Below are positions 15,011 to 24,084 of a stretch of 64,000 nt of DNA, in pieces (within the stretch, counting starts at the first letter, position 1; each line of letters opens with the position of its first letter). The stretch is from Streptomyces pseudovenezuelae (GTDB taxonomy: Bacteria; Actinomycetota; Actinomycetes; Streptomycetales; Streptomycetaceae), in the NCBI RefSeq assembly GCF_029892565.1, contig NZ_JARXVH010000012.1, forward strand, positions 1-64,000, read 5' to 3'. A program made the position numbers and the translations under genes. Under the pieces are notes generated by a model, which had not been told where the DNA came from, searched no databases, and worked only from the letters and a program-made list of their open reading frames with translations.

Positions 15011-18000
15011 GTGGGTTTCCTGGACCGGTTGCGCAGGCGGGGTGACTCCGTCGGTGGGCGGGGTGATGGCGACGGTGGCGCGGGCGGGAGCACGGGTGAC
15101 GGCGAGAACGCCGTCGCCCCCGCACCCGTGTCATTGGGCAGTACGGCACCAGTGCTCGCCTCCTGGCCGGGGTTGCCGCCGATCCAGCGGACCCTGTCTT
15201 CGGGGCGCGCGGGGGTCGCCGACGCCGCCTTCGGTGGCCGCCTGCCGACCTGGCAGAACCCGTCGTTCATGGGCACGACGTCCCACGCCGTCCTGGACGG
15301 CCACTCCAGCGCTCTCCTCGGCCAGGCGGCCCGCGCGGCGGCGCGTCCGGTGCCGGGCCTCGAACGACCCGCGGGCGCCTTGCCGTTGGCCGGCCCCGAG
15401 CCGACACCGACCCCGGTACAGCGGGTACCCGCGGTGCCTTTGCGGGTGCTTCCGCCGTCGGTGCCGGGGGGCCGTCCGGCCGCGAGCGGAAGTCCTACGG
15501 CTGGGGCACGAACGCCCGTGGTCGGGCAGGCCGTTCAGCGGGTGGCTCGGGCCAGTGCGTCGCCTACAACGAATCCGATCAGTGCAACCCGCCCAGCCGG
15601 CAGTCCCGTTGCGGGCGGAGGTGCGTCGGCTCCCGCTCCTTCCGGAGGTGCGTCGGCGCCGGCTCCTTCCGGAGGTGCGTCGGCGCCCGCTCCTTCCGGA
15701 GGTGCGTCGGCGCCCGCTCCTTCCGGAGGTGCGTCGGCGCCCGCTCCTTCCGGAGGTGCCGAGGGCGACGCTCGTACGAGTACACCCTCCATCGGCGCGA
15801 GCGGCACGGGCGGAAACACGGTCCCGGTTCAGCGGGTCGCCGCGGTGGGCCCCTCGGCTGTCGCCGCCCCGACACGCGCTGTTCCCGCCGGACCGAGCGC
15901 CGCCCCCGTGATGCCGCCGCCGGCATCCGGTCTCCGGGTCAGGAACATCCCGGCTGCCTCACCGTCCCTGCCTCCGCAGTCCCTCACGAGGGCCCGGACC
16001 GGTGCTGCGGCGGTACAGCGCCGTACGTTGCCGGTGGCCCCGCGAGCCTCGGCCGGGCCTGCGGCGTCGGGCGCGAAGGCGGCGGCGGGCGGTACGGGTG
16101 GGGGTACGGCCGACACGGGCGGATCGGCGGCGCCCTCGGCCGAGAGCGACCGAGCGGGTCGCTCCACGGGTTCCGCGCCGACAGCCCTTTCTGTAGGTGA
16201 GGTCGCCGACGTCGTCGTGCAGCGCGCTCCCGGCGACAGCGGCTCCACACCCGTCGACGCCCCGCGTATCGAGGACGCGCCGGGAGTCGTCCCCTCCGCT
16301 TCCGGTCCGACGGACACGCCCCCCGTCGTCCAGCGACGCACGGCCACGGGGTCGTCCTCACCGTCCGACGTCGGTCGTACGACGAGGCCGGGCCCCACGC
16401 CGACCGCCGCCCCGGCGCAACCGCCTCGCGCGACGGCGGACGCCAACTCCCCTGTTCCGCCTCGCACTTCACCGCCCGTGCAGCAGCCGTCGGCGCCTTC
16501 CGGCTCCGCGCCCACTCCCGTGCAGCGCACCACGGCGGCCCCGAGCGGCACTGCAACACCCGCACAGCAGACCCCGGTCGTACCCGGCGCAAAGCCAACT
16601 CCGGTGCAGCGCAGTGCCGCGGCTCCCGCCGGCACCCCAACGCCCGCTCACCGGCCGCCGGTAGCGCCCACCGACGCCCCCACGGCACCGCTGCCCACGC
16701 CGGGCTCCACCCCTTCCGCCTCCTCCCCCACCTCTTCCTCTTCGGGCACCCCGGTCCAGCGAGCCGCCAAGCCCACCCCCGCGCCGCCCCAGGCCGACCC
16801 CGCCCGCCCGACCGCCACCCCGTCGAGCCACCGGTCGAGCCCCGCGTCGGCCACCGCACCGACCACCTCAACGAACCCCCGGTCGGCCACCGCACGGACC
16901 ACCCCGCCGACCCCCCAGTCGGCCACCGCACCGACCACCCCGTCGAACCAGCAGTCGGCCACCGCACCGACCACCCCGCCGAACCCCCAGTCGGCCACCG
17001 CACGAACCTCGCCGACCGTCCCGCCCGCTTCCCTCCCGTCGGTCCAGCGAAGCACCGCCCGCTCGACCTCCCGCTCCACCCCGCGCCCCGGCCTCGGCGC
17101 CCCGCTGGCCGCAAAGCCCGTCACGCCCACGGCCCCGCAGACGCCCCCGGCCGCCCAGAACTCGGCGCCCCCGGGCCCCAGTTCGGCCACTCCTCCCCAT
17201 CCGGCGGCCTCCACACCAACACCCGCCACACCGCCGACCCCCACGACCATCACCACCCCGGTCGGCTCCCCCACCCCGACCACTCCCACGTTCCCCACCG
17301 CAGGAAGCAGCGCCACCGGAGCCACGGGCCCCACCACTTCCACGGGCCCCACCACTTCCACGCGCCCCACCACCCCGGTCCTCCCTGCCGTTCCCTCCAG
17401 TTCCGCCACGCCCTCCAGCTCCACCCCACCCCCCATCCAGCGCACCCCGGCCACCTCACCGGCGCCCGCCCCTCGCCGCTCCCCGTTGGGCGCCCCCCTG
17501 ACCGCCCCGCCGGCCGATGCGACGCCCCTCCTCGGCGCCCCCGTCCCGGCGGCACCGGCCGTGCCCGCGGCGCGCTTCACCGCCGTACCGAACGAGTCAT
17601 TCGTGCAACGCCTCGCCACCGCACCACCTGCGGCGCCGACTGCTACTCCGCCGGGCTTCCCGTCGGCACCTCCGGTGACCGCGTCACCCGGCAACTCCCC
17701 CTCGGCACCGGGCACTCCGGCCACCTTCGCCCCGCCCGGATTCCCGCCGGCACCCGTCACGGGCGCCCCCCTCAGCCTCCCGTCGGCGCCGCCCACCGTC
17801 ATGTCGCACCAGCCGCCCACCCAATTCCCCACCACGGCCACTCCCATCGGCCAGGGTCCGGCGCCTATGCCGCCAACTGCCCACTCGGCACTGCCGGTTC
17901 AGCGGAAGGTTGCCCCCGTCAAGCCCGCCCCCCTGCGGCGCCCGGCGGCGCCCGTCACCGGCCGTGCCCCGCTCCCCGTGGCCGCGCTCACTCCGCCCCC

Positions 18001-18511
18001 GCTGCCTCCGGCCTCGGCCGTCCAGGGCTCTGGCTCTTCCCCGTCGGCCGGCCAACAGAGCACCGCTGCCTCCCCCTTGGCCGTCCAGCGCGCCCCGTGG
18101 AGCAGGTCCAAGTCGCCGGCCAAGCACAAGACGACGCACAGCGCCACGGGTGCCCTCGCGGCGGCCGCCGCGGCGACGGTGGCGTCCACGCTCGGCCGGC
18201 ACGCGCCCGCCGCTCCGCCCGCCAGCGCGCGCCGCGCCGACCCGCCGCCACCGCCGTACACCGCCACCACCTCGGGTCCGCCGCCGAACGAGCCGCCGCC
18301 GCCCTACTCCGTGTCCGCGTCCGCCTCGGCCGCCGCGCCGCCGCCCGAGTACACGGCGGTCGCCGCCGGTGGGTTCGACCCGCGGGACCTCACCGACTTC
18401 CAGCTCGACGAACTCGTGCACCGGATCATCGGCCGCATAACCCGGCTGATCCGCACCGAACTCCGTATGGACCGTGAGCGGATCGGCAAGCTCCGCGATC
18501 CGCGCCACTGA
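15011..18511 (+). CDS. Giant disordered Pro/Ala/Ser/Thr-rich eCIS protein with VQR motifs
   Basis: 1166 residues, GTG at 15011. A short conserved N-terminus (MGFLDRLRRRGDS; later WPGLPPIQRTL and FGGRLPTWQNPSF) leads into about 1000 residues of low complexity. There are two tandem-repeat blocks and about fifteen VQR/IQR tripeptides (TPVQRVP, VPVQRVA, PPIQRTP, LPVQRKV and others). A hydrophobic Ala/Val stretch lies near 1040-1060 (TGALAAAAAATVASTLG), and the last 45 residues are an ordered amphipathic tail (DLTDFQLDELVHRIIGRITR ... RMDRERIGKLRDPRH). It lies between the tube and baseplate genes, where S. coelicolor has a comparable protein as I recall. Tape-measure, scaffold or cargo-tether roles are all possible; none is shown. 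Confidence 0.85.
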   Translation: MGFLDRLRRRGDSVGGRGDGDGGAGGSTGDGENAVAPAPVSLGSTAPVLASWPGLPPIQRTLSSGRAGVADAAFGGRLPTWQNPSFMGTTSHAVLDGHSSALLGQAARAAARPVPGLERPAGALPLAGPEPTPTPVQRVPAVPLRVLPPSVPGGRPAASGSPTAGARTPVVGQAVQRVARASASPTTNPISATRPAGSPVAGGGASAPAPSGGASAPAPSGGASAPAPSGGASAPAPSGGASAPAPSGGAEGDARTSTPSIGASGTGGNTVPVQRVAAVGPSAVAAPTRAVPAGPSAAPVMPPPASGLRVRNIPAASPSLPPQSLTRARTGAAAVQRRTLPVAPRASAGPAASGAKAAAGGTGGGTADTGGSAAPSAESDRAGRSTGSAPTALSVGEVADVVVQRAPGDSGSTPVDAPRIEDAPGVVPSASGPTDTPPVVQRRTATGSSSPSDVGRTTRPGPTPTAAPAQPPRATADANSPVPPRTSPPVQQPSAPSGSAPTPVQRTTAAPSGTATPAQQTPVVPGAKPTPVQRSAAAPAGTPTPAHRPPVAPTDAPTAPLPTPGSTPSASSPTSSSSGTPVQRAAKPTPAPPQADPARPTATPSSHRSSPASATAPTTSTNPRSATARTTPPTPQSATAPTTPSNQQSATAPTTPPNPQSATARTSPTVPPASLPSVQRSTARSTSRSTPRPGLGAPLAAKPVTPTAPQTPPAAQNSAPPGPSSATPPHPAASTPTPATPPTPTTITTPVGSPTPTTPTFPTAGSSATGATGPTTSTGPTTSTRPTTPVLPAVPSSSATPSSSTPPPIQRTPATSPAPAPRRSPLGAPLTAPPADATPLLGAPVPAAPAVPAARFTAVPNESFVQRLATAPPAAPTATPPGFPSAPPVTASPGNSPSAPGTPATFAPPGFPPAPVTGAPLSLPSAPPTVMSHQPPTQFPTTATPIGQGPAPMPPTAHSALPVQRKVAPVKPAPLRRPAAPVTGRAPLPVAALTPPPLPPASAVQGSGSSPSAGQQSTAASPLAVQRAPWSRSKSPAKHKTTHSATGALAAAAAATVASTLGRHAPAAPPASARRADPPPPPYTATTSGPPPNEPPPPYSVSASASAAAPPPEYTAVAAGGFDPRDLTDFQLDELVHRIIGRITRLIRTELRMDRERIGKLRDPRH
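15617..15751 (+). repeat. 27-bp in-frame tandem repeat, five copies
   Basis: Five head-to-tail copies of a 27-bp unit encode GGASAPAPS inside the disordered eCIS protein. Copies differ by single substitutions, which suggests recent slippage expansion. Confidence 0.9.
16847..17026 (+). repeat. 36-bp degenerate in-frame tandem repeat, about five copies
   Basis: Units encode SATAPTTxxNPQ-like 12-residue repeats (SATARTTPPTPQ, SATAPTTPSNQQ, SATAPTTPPNPQ); the last copy is degenerate. Confidence 0.8.
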
Positions 18512-18583
18512 CCATCGATCGCCGACGACCAACCGCCCACCGTCCGCCGCCCATTCACCACTGAACGACAGAAAGGCCCCGCG

Positions 18584-19006
18584 ATGTCCCGCCAGGACCC
18601 GGGCTCCACCATCTGGTTCACCCTCAGCATCGACGGGGAAAGCCTCGGCTACTTCAACGGATGTGAGGGTCTGTCGTCCCAGGTGGAGGTCGAGCACCGC
18701 CAGGAGGGCGGGAACAACGGCTTCGTCTGGCAGTTGCCGACGCGGGTGACGTTCTCCACGATCCGGCTGACGCGTCCGCTCACCCCGGACACCACGAAGG
18801 TCGCCAAGTGGATCTCGTCGGTGCAGACGGGGATCAAGCGGCCCACCGCGCAGATCGCGGCGCTGCGCGCGGACGGTTCGGAGGTGGCGAGTTGGGGGCT
18901 GATCGACGTGCTGCCGGTGAGCTGGACCGGGCCCACCCTCGACCCGGCGAGCCCGTCCGTGGCCACCGAGGTCCTGGAGATCGCCCACCACGGGTTCACG
19001 GACTAG
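18584..19006 (+). CDS. Tube-initiator-like phage tail protein of the eCIS
   Basis: 140 residues, ATG with GAAAGG upstream. It begins SRQDPGSTIWFTLSIDGESL and contains YFNGCEGLSSQVEVEHRQEGG and TFSTIRLTRPLTPDTTKVAKW, the second tube-like fold typical of eCIS proteins that connect the spike/hub to the inner tube. It is shorter than and clearly different from the main tube protein. It follows the giant disordered gene after 72 bp and precedes the LysM hub protein by 15 bp. Confidence 0.9.
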   Translation: MSRQDPGSTIWFTLSIDGESLGYFNGCEGLSSQVEVEHRQEGGNNGFVWQLPTRVTFSTIRLTRPLTPDTTKVAKWISSVQTGIKRPTAQIAALRADGSEVASWGLIDVLPVSWTGPTLDPASPSVATEVLEIAHHGFTD

Positions 19007-19021
19007 CGGGGAGCGGGAGAC

Positions 19022-19744
19022 ATGGCGAAGGGCAGCAAGGGCGCGGGCAAGAGCCTGGTACACGCCACGCTCGCGATCCACGAACCGCCGAAGGGCAAGA
19101 GCAGGGCGCCCGGCGGGATCATCAAGACGTTCGGCTTCGACTTCAACCCGGCGCAGCTGTCGCTGACCCGCCGCGCCCAGTGGAAGGTCACCCCCGCGCA
19201 GATCGAACGGGACGGTCCGCTACCGGAGTTCATGGGTTCGGAGCCGCGCGAGATGGGCGTCGAGATCTTCCTCGACACCTCCGACGAGCCGACCAGCAAC
19301 AGCGTCCTGAAGAAGGTCGAGTCGCTGCTGTCGTGCTGTGAGGTGACGGCCAAGTCCATTGCCGCCAAGCAGCCTTCGCCGCCGTGGGTCGTCTTCCAGT
19401 GGGGGTCGTTCTCCACGGCCCGGTTCACGGCGTACGTCAGCTCGGCGGAGGCCAACTACACGCTGTTCTCGACGACCGGCGTGCCCATCCGCGCCACCTG
19501 CCGCCTGCAACTGCACGAGATCCCGAGCAAGACCAAGGGCCAGAACCCGACCTCCGGCGCGCTCACCGCGCAGCGCGTGCACCGAGTGGTGGCGGGCGAC
19601 TCGCTGCAGTCGCTGGCCTGGCGGGAGTACGGCAACGCGGCCGCCTGGCGTTCCATCGCCGAGATCAACGGCATAGACGACCCGGGGCACTTGCCCACCG
19701 GCATCGAACTCGTGCTGCCGGCCGCCGAGGAGGTGCGTACCTGA
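19022..19744 (+). CDS. LysM-domain baseplate hub protein (Pvc7-like)
   Basis: 240 residues, ATG with GGGGAGCGGGAG upstream. The N-terminal two-thirds (GGIIKTFGFDFNPAQLSLTR, EFMGSEPREMGVEIFLDTSD) match the CIS peptidoglycan-binding hub family. Residues about 185-236 are a LysM (HRVVAGDSLQSLAWREYGN ... IAEINGIDDPGHLPTGIELV). In phage and eCIS baseplates this protein joins the tube initiator to the spike. Its TGA stop overlaps the spike gene ATG (TGATG). Confidence 0.93.
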   Translation: MAKGSKGAGKSLVHATLAIHEPPKGKSRAPGGIIKTFGFDFNPAQLSLTRRAQWKVTPAQIERDGPLPEFMGSEPREMGVEIFLDTSDEPTSNSVLKKVESLLSCCEVTAKSIAAKQPSPPWVVFQWGSFSTARFTAYVSSAEANYTLFSTTGVPIRATCRLQLHEIPSKTKGQNPTSGALTAQRVHRVVAGDSLQSLAWREYGNAAAWRSIAEINGIDDPGHLPTGIELVLPAAEEVRT

Positions 19745-21648
19745 TGGTGCAGTCCGCGTACTCCAACGTCGTCGACGTGAAGATCGGCGGCGCCAAGCTG
19801 CCGCCCGAGTTCGCCCCCGACCTGGTGGAGAGTTACGTCGACCAGGGCGTCGGCGTCCCCGCCGCGTTCCGGCTCACCTTCCGGGATCCCTACCGGCTGT
19901 TGCTGGGCAAGCTGAACATCACCTTCGGCACCAAGGTGGTGTTCGCGCCGGTGGCCGACGGCGAGGGCGCCGGCGATCCGCTGCTGACCGGCGAGGTCAC
20001 GGGACTTGAGGCCGACTACGACGGCACCGGCAGCTACACCGTCGTGCGCGGCTACGACCTCGGACACCGCATGCTGCGCCAGCGCCGGGTGGCCGCGTAC
20101 CGCAACCAGAGCGCCTCCGACATCGCCCGCAAGCTGGCCGGCCTGGACGGCGTGCCGATCGGGAAGATCCAGTCGACCAAGACGGTCTACGAGTTCATCT
20201 CCCAGTCCAACATCACCGACTGGGACTTCCTGTCGCGCCTTGCCGACGAGAACGAGATGGTCATGTCCGTGGACGCGGACGGGAAGTTCCAGTTCGTGAA
20301 GCCCAAGTCGGCCTCCGGCGCGCCCTCGCCGAACACCGACGGCGACAAGAGCCCGTTCGTCCTCCAGGCCGGGCACGACATCCTGCGGCTGCGGGCCGCG
20401 GTCACGGCCGCCGACCAGGTGGGCAAGGTCGAGTCGCGCGGCTGGGACGTGACGACGAAGAAGAAGCTCACCGCCACCGCGCCCGCGAAGGACAACCCGG
20501 GTATCACGATCGGCACCACACCGGGCGCGGCGGCCGGGAAGTTCAAGACGGCCAAGCTGGTCGAGACGGGTACGCCCTACGACAAGCAGAGCGAGGTGAA
20601 GTTCGCCGCCGACGCCCTCGCCGACGACGTCACCGGGTCGTTCGCCGAGCTGGAGGTCGTCGCGCGCGGAAATCCCAAGCTGCGCCCGGGAGTTCCGGTC
20701 GCGCTCGCGGATGTCGGCGTGCCCTTCGAGGGCAAGTACACGGTCACCTCGGTGCGCCACGTGTTCGGTGACGGCAAGCACTACGAGGCGTGGGTGACGG
20801 TCAGCGGCCGGCAGTGGCGGTCGCTGTACGGTCTCGCCTCGGGCGGCGCGGACACCTCGCCGCGGCTGCCGAGTGTGGCCAACGCGCTGGTGACCGACGT
20901 CAACGACCCGCTCAAGCAGGGCCGGGTCAGGCTGCAGTTCCCGTGGCTGGACGACACCTACGTCAGCGACTGGACGCGGACCGTGCAGATGGGCGGCCTG
21001 GGCGGCGGCGGGATCTTCCCGCTGGACGTCAACGACGAGGTGCTGGTCGCCTTCGACCGGGGCGCGCTCGACCATCCGTTCGTCATCGGCGGGCTCTACA
21101 ACGGCCGGGACAAACCGACCGTCGTCAGCGATGTGCCGCTGCACGACACCGTGCGCAAGAAGGCGAGCCGGCACACCGTCTCCGACCGGGACGGCAACCG
21201 GCTCGACCTGCTCAGCCAGAAGACCGGCATGCGCAAGCAGGGCGTCCGGCTGACCTCCGGCGACAAGATGCTGACCGTCTTCCTGGACCGGACGAAGACC
21301 GAGATCACCGTGGACAGCAAGGGCTCGGTCACGATCAAGGGCAGCCGGTCGGTGTCGGTGGAGGCCGGCACAGACCTCACGTTGAGCGCCCGGCGCGCGC
21401 TGACCATCAAGAGCGGCGGCCCGCTCAACATCCAGGGCGGCGGCGTGGTCAACATGCGGTCCGCGGGCGTGATCGGCCTGAACGCGGCCGGCGCCCTGAA
21501 CCTGAACGCGCTGGGTGCCGCGAGCCTCACCGGTGTGGGCACCGTGCAGGTCACCTCGGCCGTCAACACGACGATCAAGGCGCCGACCACCATGGTCATG
21601 TCCCCGGTGTTCGGGGTCACCACCATCCCCGTGCCGATGGTTCCGTGA
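19744..21648 (+). CDS. VgrG/gp27-gp5-like spike protein (Pvc8-like)
   Basis: 634 residues from an ATG overlapping the hub gene stop; the longer open frame reads back through that gene. Residues 1-340 are gp27-like hub (PPEFAPDLVESYVDQG, RLTFRDPYRLLLGKLNI, YEFISQSNITDWDFLSRLAD). An OB-fold gp5-like domain spans about 370-470 (VNDPLKQGRVRLQFPWLDD, FPLDVNDEVLVAFDRGALDH). From about 480 the repeating short strands (VTIKGSRSVSVEAGTDLTLS, LTIKSGGPLNIQGGGVVNM) form a triple beta-helix spike ending TTIPVPMVP. No separate PAAR tip gene follows, so this spike may carry its own tip or recruit one encoded elsewhere. Confidence 0.95.
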   Translation: MVQSAYSNVVDVKIGGAKLPPEFAPDLVESYVDQGVGVPAAFRLTFRDPYRLLLGKLNITFGTKVVFAPVADGEGAGDPLLTGEVTGLEADYDGTGSYTVVRGYDLGHRMLRQRRVAAYRNQSASDIARKLAGLDGVPIGKIQSTKTVYEFISQSNITDWDFLSRLADENEMVMSVDADGKFQFVKPKSASGAPSPNTDGDKSPFVLQAGHDILRLRAAVTAADQVGKVESRGWDVTTKKKLTATAPAKDNPGITIGTTPGAAAGKFKTAKLVETGTPYDKQSEVKFAADALADDVTGSFAELEVVARGNPKLRPGVPVALADVGVPFEGKYTVTSVRHVFGDGKHYEAWVTVSGRQWRSLYGLASGGADTSPRLPSVANALVTDVNDPLKQGRVRLQFPWLDDTYVSDWTRTVQMGGLGGGGIFPLDVNDEVLVAFDRGALDHPFVIGGLYNGRDKPTVVSDVPLHDTVRKKASRHTVSDRDGNRLDLLSQKTGMRKQGVRLTSGDKMLTVFLDRTKTEITVDSKGSVTIKGSRSVSVEAGTDLTLSARRALTIKSGGPLNIQGGGVVNMRSAGVIGLNAAGALNLNALGAASLTGVGTVQVTSAVNTTIKAPTTMVMSPVFGVTTIPVPMVP

Positions 21649-21679
21649 GCCGTTTCCCTGGAAGGCAGGTGTGTTTCTG

Positions 21680-22123
21680 ATGGCCGAGCAGTTCGTCGGT
21701 TCCGGCTGGTCGTTCCCGCTACGCATCGGGCCGACCGGCGGGATCGCGCTGGTCAGCGGGGAGCGGGAGGTCGAGGAGGCGATCCGGCTGGTGCTTTCGA
21801 CCTCGCCGGGCGAGCGGCCGATGCGGCCCGACTTCGGCTGCGCGATCCACGACCTGGTGTTCGCGCCGGTCAACGAGCAGACCGCGGGCCGCATCCAGCA
21901 CGAGGTGCACATCAGCCTGGACCGCTGGGAGCCGCGGATCGAGGTCGAGGACGTCGAGGTCACGGCCGGCGGCGACCAGAGCGTGCTGTACATCGACGTC
22001 CGCTACTCGATCCGCGGCACCAACAACCCGCGCAGCCTGGTCTTCCCGTTCTACGTCATTCCGTCCCACGAGGAGCCCGACGCCGGCCCCGGCGCGGGCA
22101 ACTCCCTTGAAAGCGACCGCTGA
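21680..22123 (+). CDS. gp25/GPW baseplate wedge protein
   Basis: 147 residues, ATG at 21680 with GGAAGGCAGG upstream. It has the typical gp25 signature GWSFPLRIGPTGGIALVSGE, then IRLVLSTSPGERPMRPDFGC and VFAPVNEQTAGRIQHEV. gp25-like wedge proteins nucleate sheath polymerisation at the baseplate. The TGA stop overlaps the next ATG. Confidence 0.97.
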   Translation: MAEQFVGSGWSFPLRIGPTGGIALVSGEREVEEAIRLVLSTSPGERPMRPDFGCAIHDLVFAPVNEQTAGRIQHEVHISLDRWEPRIEVEDVEVTAGGDQSVLYIDVRYSIRGTNNPRSLVFPFYVIPSHEEPDAGPGAGNSLESDR

Positions 22124-24084
22124 TGGCCCTGCCCTCACCCAACCTCGACGACCGCCGCTTCCAGCAGTTCGTCGACGACGCCAAGCGCTACATCCAGCAG
22201 CGCGCCCCGGAGTGGACCGACCACAACGTCTCCGACCCGGGCGTCACCCTCGTCGAGACGGTCGCCCACATGGCCGACCAGATCGTCTACCGGCTCAACC
22301 GGGTGCCGGAGAAGAACCATCTGGCGTTCCTGGACCTGGTCGGGATCACCCTGTTCCCGCCGTCCGCCGCGCGCACGGACGTGACGTTCTGGCTGTCGGC
22401 GCCGCAGGAGGAGGCGATCCCCGTGCCGGTGGGCACCGAGGTGGCCACCATGCGGACCGAGAACGAGGAGGCGGTCGTCTTCGCCACCGAGCGCCAACTG
22501 ACGGTCGTGCCATGTGAGTTGAGCCATCTGCTGGTGCAGCACCGGGGTGAGCCGGCGGTGGACCGGACGCCGGACCTGGCCATCGAGGACAGGGACCTGC
22601 TCTGCTTCTCCGAGTCCCCCGACCCGGGTGACTGCATGCTGCTGGGCCTGACCAACGCGGTGCCGCACTGCGCGGTCGCCCTCGACCTGGACAGCCGGGT
22701 GGACGGCGTCGGCGTGGACCCGCGGCAGCCGCCGCTGGTGTGGGAGGCGTGGACCGCGGACGGCTGGCAGCTGTGCGAGGTCGACCGGGACGGCACCGGT
22801 GGGCTCAACCGGCCCGGCGAGGTGATCCTGCACATCCCCAGTGGCCACGTCCTGTCGCGCAACGCGGGGCAGGAGGCCGGCTGGCTGCGCTGCCGGGTCA
22901 TCGAACCCGGCCCCGGCCAGCCCTTCTACACCACCTCCCCCACCCTCCGCGCCGCCGAGGCCTTCACCATCGGCGGCACCACCGCGGTCGTACACGCCGA
23001 AGCGGTCTACGACGAGGCGCTCGGCGAGTCCACCGGGCTGCCGGGGCAGCGGCTGCGGCTGGCGCACGCGCCCGTGGTCGGCGACGACCCGCCGGTGCTG
23101 CTGCAGACCGCCGAGCACGACGGCTGGACGGACTGGCGGGTCGTGCCGCACTTCGCGGACTCGGGTCCTGGCGACCGGCACATCACCGTCGACGCGACCA
23201 GCGGCGAGATAGCCTTCGGACCCGCCGTGCGCGAACCCGACGGCAGCCTCCGGCAGTACGGCACGGTCGCCCCCAAGGGCTCGCCGATCCGGGCCCGCCG
23301 CTACCGCACCGGCGGCGGCCGTTCGGGCAACGTGGCGCGCGGGGCCGTACAGATCCTGCGCACCTCCATCCCGTACGTCTCCGAGGTCGTCAACCGCGAG
23401 GCCGCGCGCGGCGGAGTGGACGGCGAGACGGTCCAGGAGGCCAAGGTCCGGGCGCCGATCACCCTGCGCGCCCAGGAACGGGCCGTGACGCTCCGGGACT
23501 ACGAGGAGCTGGCCCGCCGGGCGGCTCCCGAGACCGCGCGCATCACCTGCCTGGAGGGCGCTGAGGGCGAGCACGGGGCCTACGCGGTACGGGTGTTGGT
23601 GGTACCGCAGGCGGTGGCAGACCCCGGTGGCCGACTGCGCTTCGAGCAACTGGTCCCCGGGGACGCCCTGTTGGACCGCATCACCCGGCACCTCGACGAA
23701 CGACGCCTGATCGGCACGAGGTTGGCGGTCGGGCCGCCGTACTACCAGGGGGTGACCGTCGTGGCCACCGTGCACGCCTTCCGGGGCGTCGACACCGACA
23801 AGGTGCGCCGCGACGCCCACGACGCCCTGTACCGGCACCTCGATCCGCTCACCGGCGGGTCGAACGGCACGGGTTGGCCCTTCGGGCGGCCCGTGCAGTC
23901 CGGCGAGGTGTTCGCGGTGCTGCAACGCGTGCCGGGCGTGGAGCTGGTCGACGAGGTGGTCCTGCACCCGGCCGACCCGCTGACCGGCAAGCGCGGTGAG
24001 GCGACGGACCGGATCGATCTGTCCGCGCCCTCGCTGGTGTTCTCGTTCGACCATCGCGTGCGGGTGATCGGGGACGGCAACTGA
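22123..24084 (+). CDS. Baseplate assembly protein J-like (Pvc11-like)
   Basis: 653 residues. It opens LPSPNLDDRRFQQFVDDAKR and WTDHNVSDPGVTLVE, characteristic of the large eCIS baseplate wedge protein. The central region is variable. The gpJ core lies at about 380-560 (YRTGGGRSGNVARGAVQILR, APITLRAQERAVTLRDYEEL, YAVRVLVVPQAV). The C-terminus GEVFAVLQRVPGVELVDEVV matches gpJ. It forms the iris of wedges around the hub with gp25 and the tail-I protein. The stop overlaps the start of the following gene. Confidence 0.95.
   Translation: MALPSPNLDDRRFQQFVDDAKRYIQQRAPEWTDHNVSDPGVTLVETVAHMADQIVYRLNRVPEKNHLAFLDLVGITLFPPSAARTDVTFWLSAPQEEAIPVPVGTEVATMRTENEEAVVFATERQLTVVPCELSHLLVQHRGEPAVDRTPDLAIEDRDLLCFSESPDPGDCMLLGLTNAVPHCAVALDLDSRVDGVGVDPRQPPLVWEAWTADGWQLCEVDRDGTGGLNRPGEVILHIPSGHVLSRNAGQEAGWLRCRVIEPGPGQPFYTTSPTLRAAEAFTIGGTTAVVHAEAVYDEALGESTGLPGQRLRLAHAPVVGDDPPVLLQTAEHDGWTDWRVVPHFADSGPGDRHITVDATSGEIAFGPAVREPDGSLRQYGTVAPKGSPIRARRYRTGGGRSGNVARGAVQILRTSIPYVSEVVNREAARGGVDGETVQEAKVRAPITLRAQERAVTLRDYEELARRAAPETARITCLEGAEGEHGAYAVRVLVVPQAVADPGGRLRFEQLVPGDALLDRITRHLDERRLIGTRLAVGPPYYQGVTVVATVHAFRGVDTDKVRRDAHDALYRHLDPLTGGSNGTGWPFGRPVQSGEVFAVLQRVPGVELVDEVVLHPADPLTGKRGEATDRIDLSAPSLVFSFDHRVRVIGDGN

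Noticed and set aside
15617..15751. Direct repeats that might be a CRISPR array
   Set aside because: The units are contiguous with no spacers and stay in the reading frame of the disordered protein.
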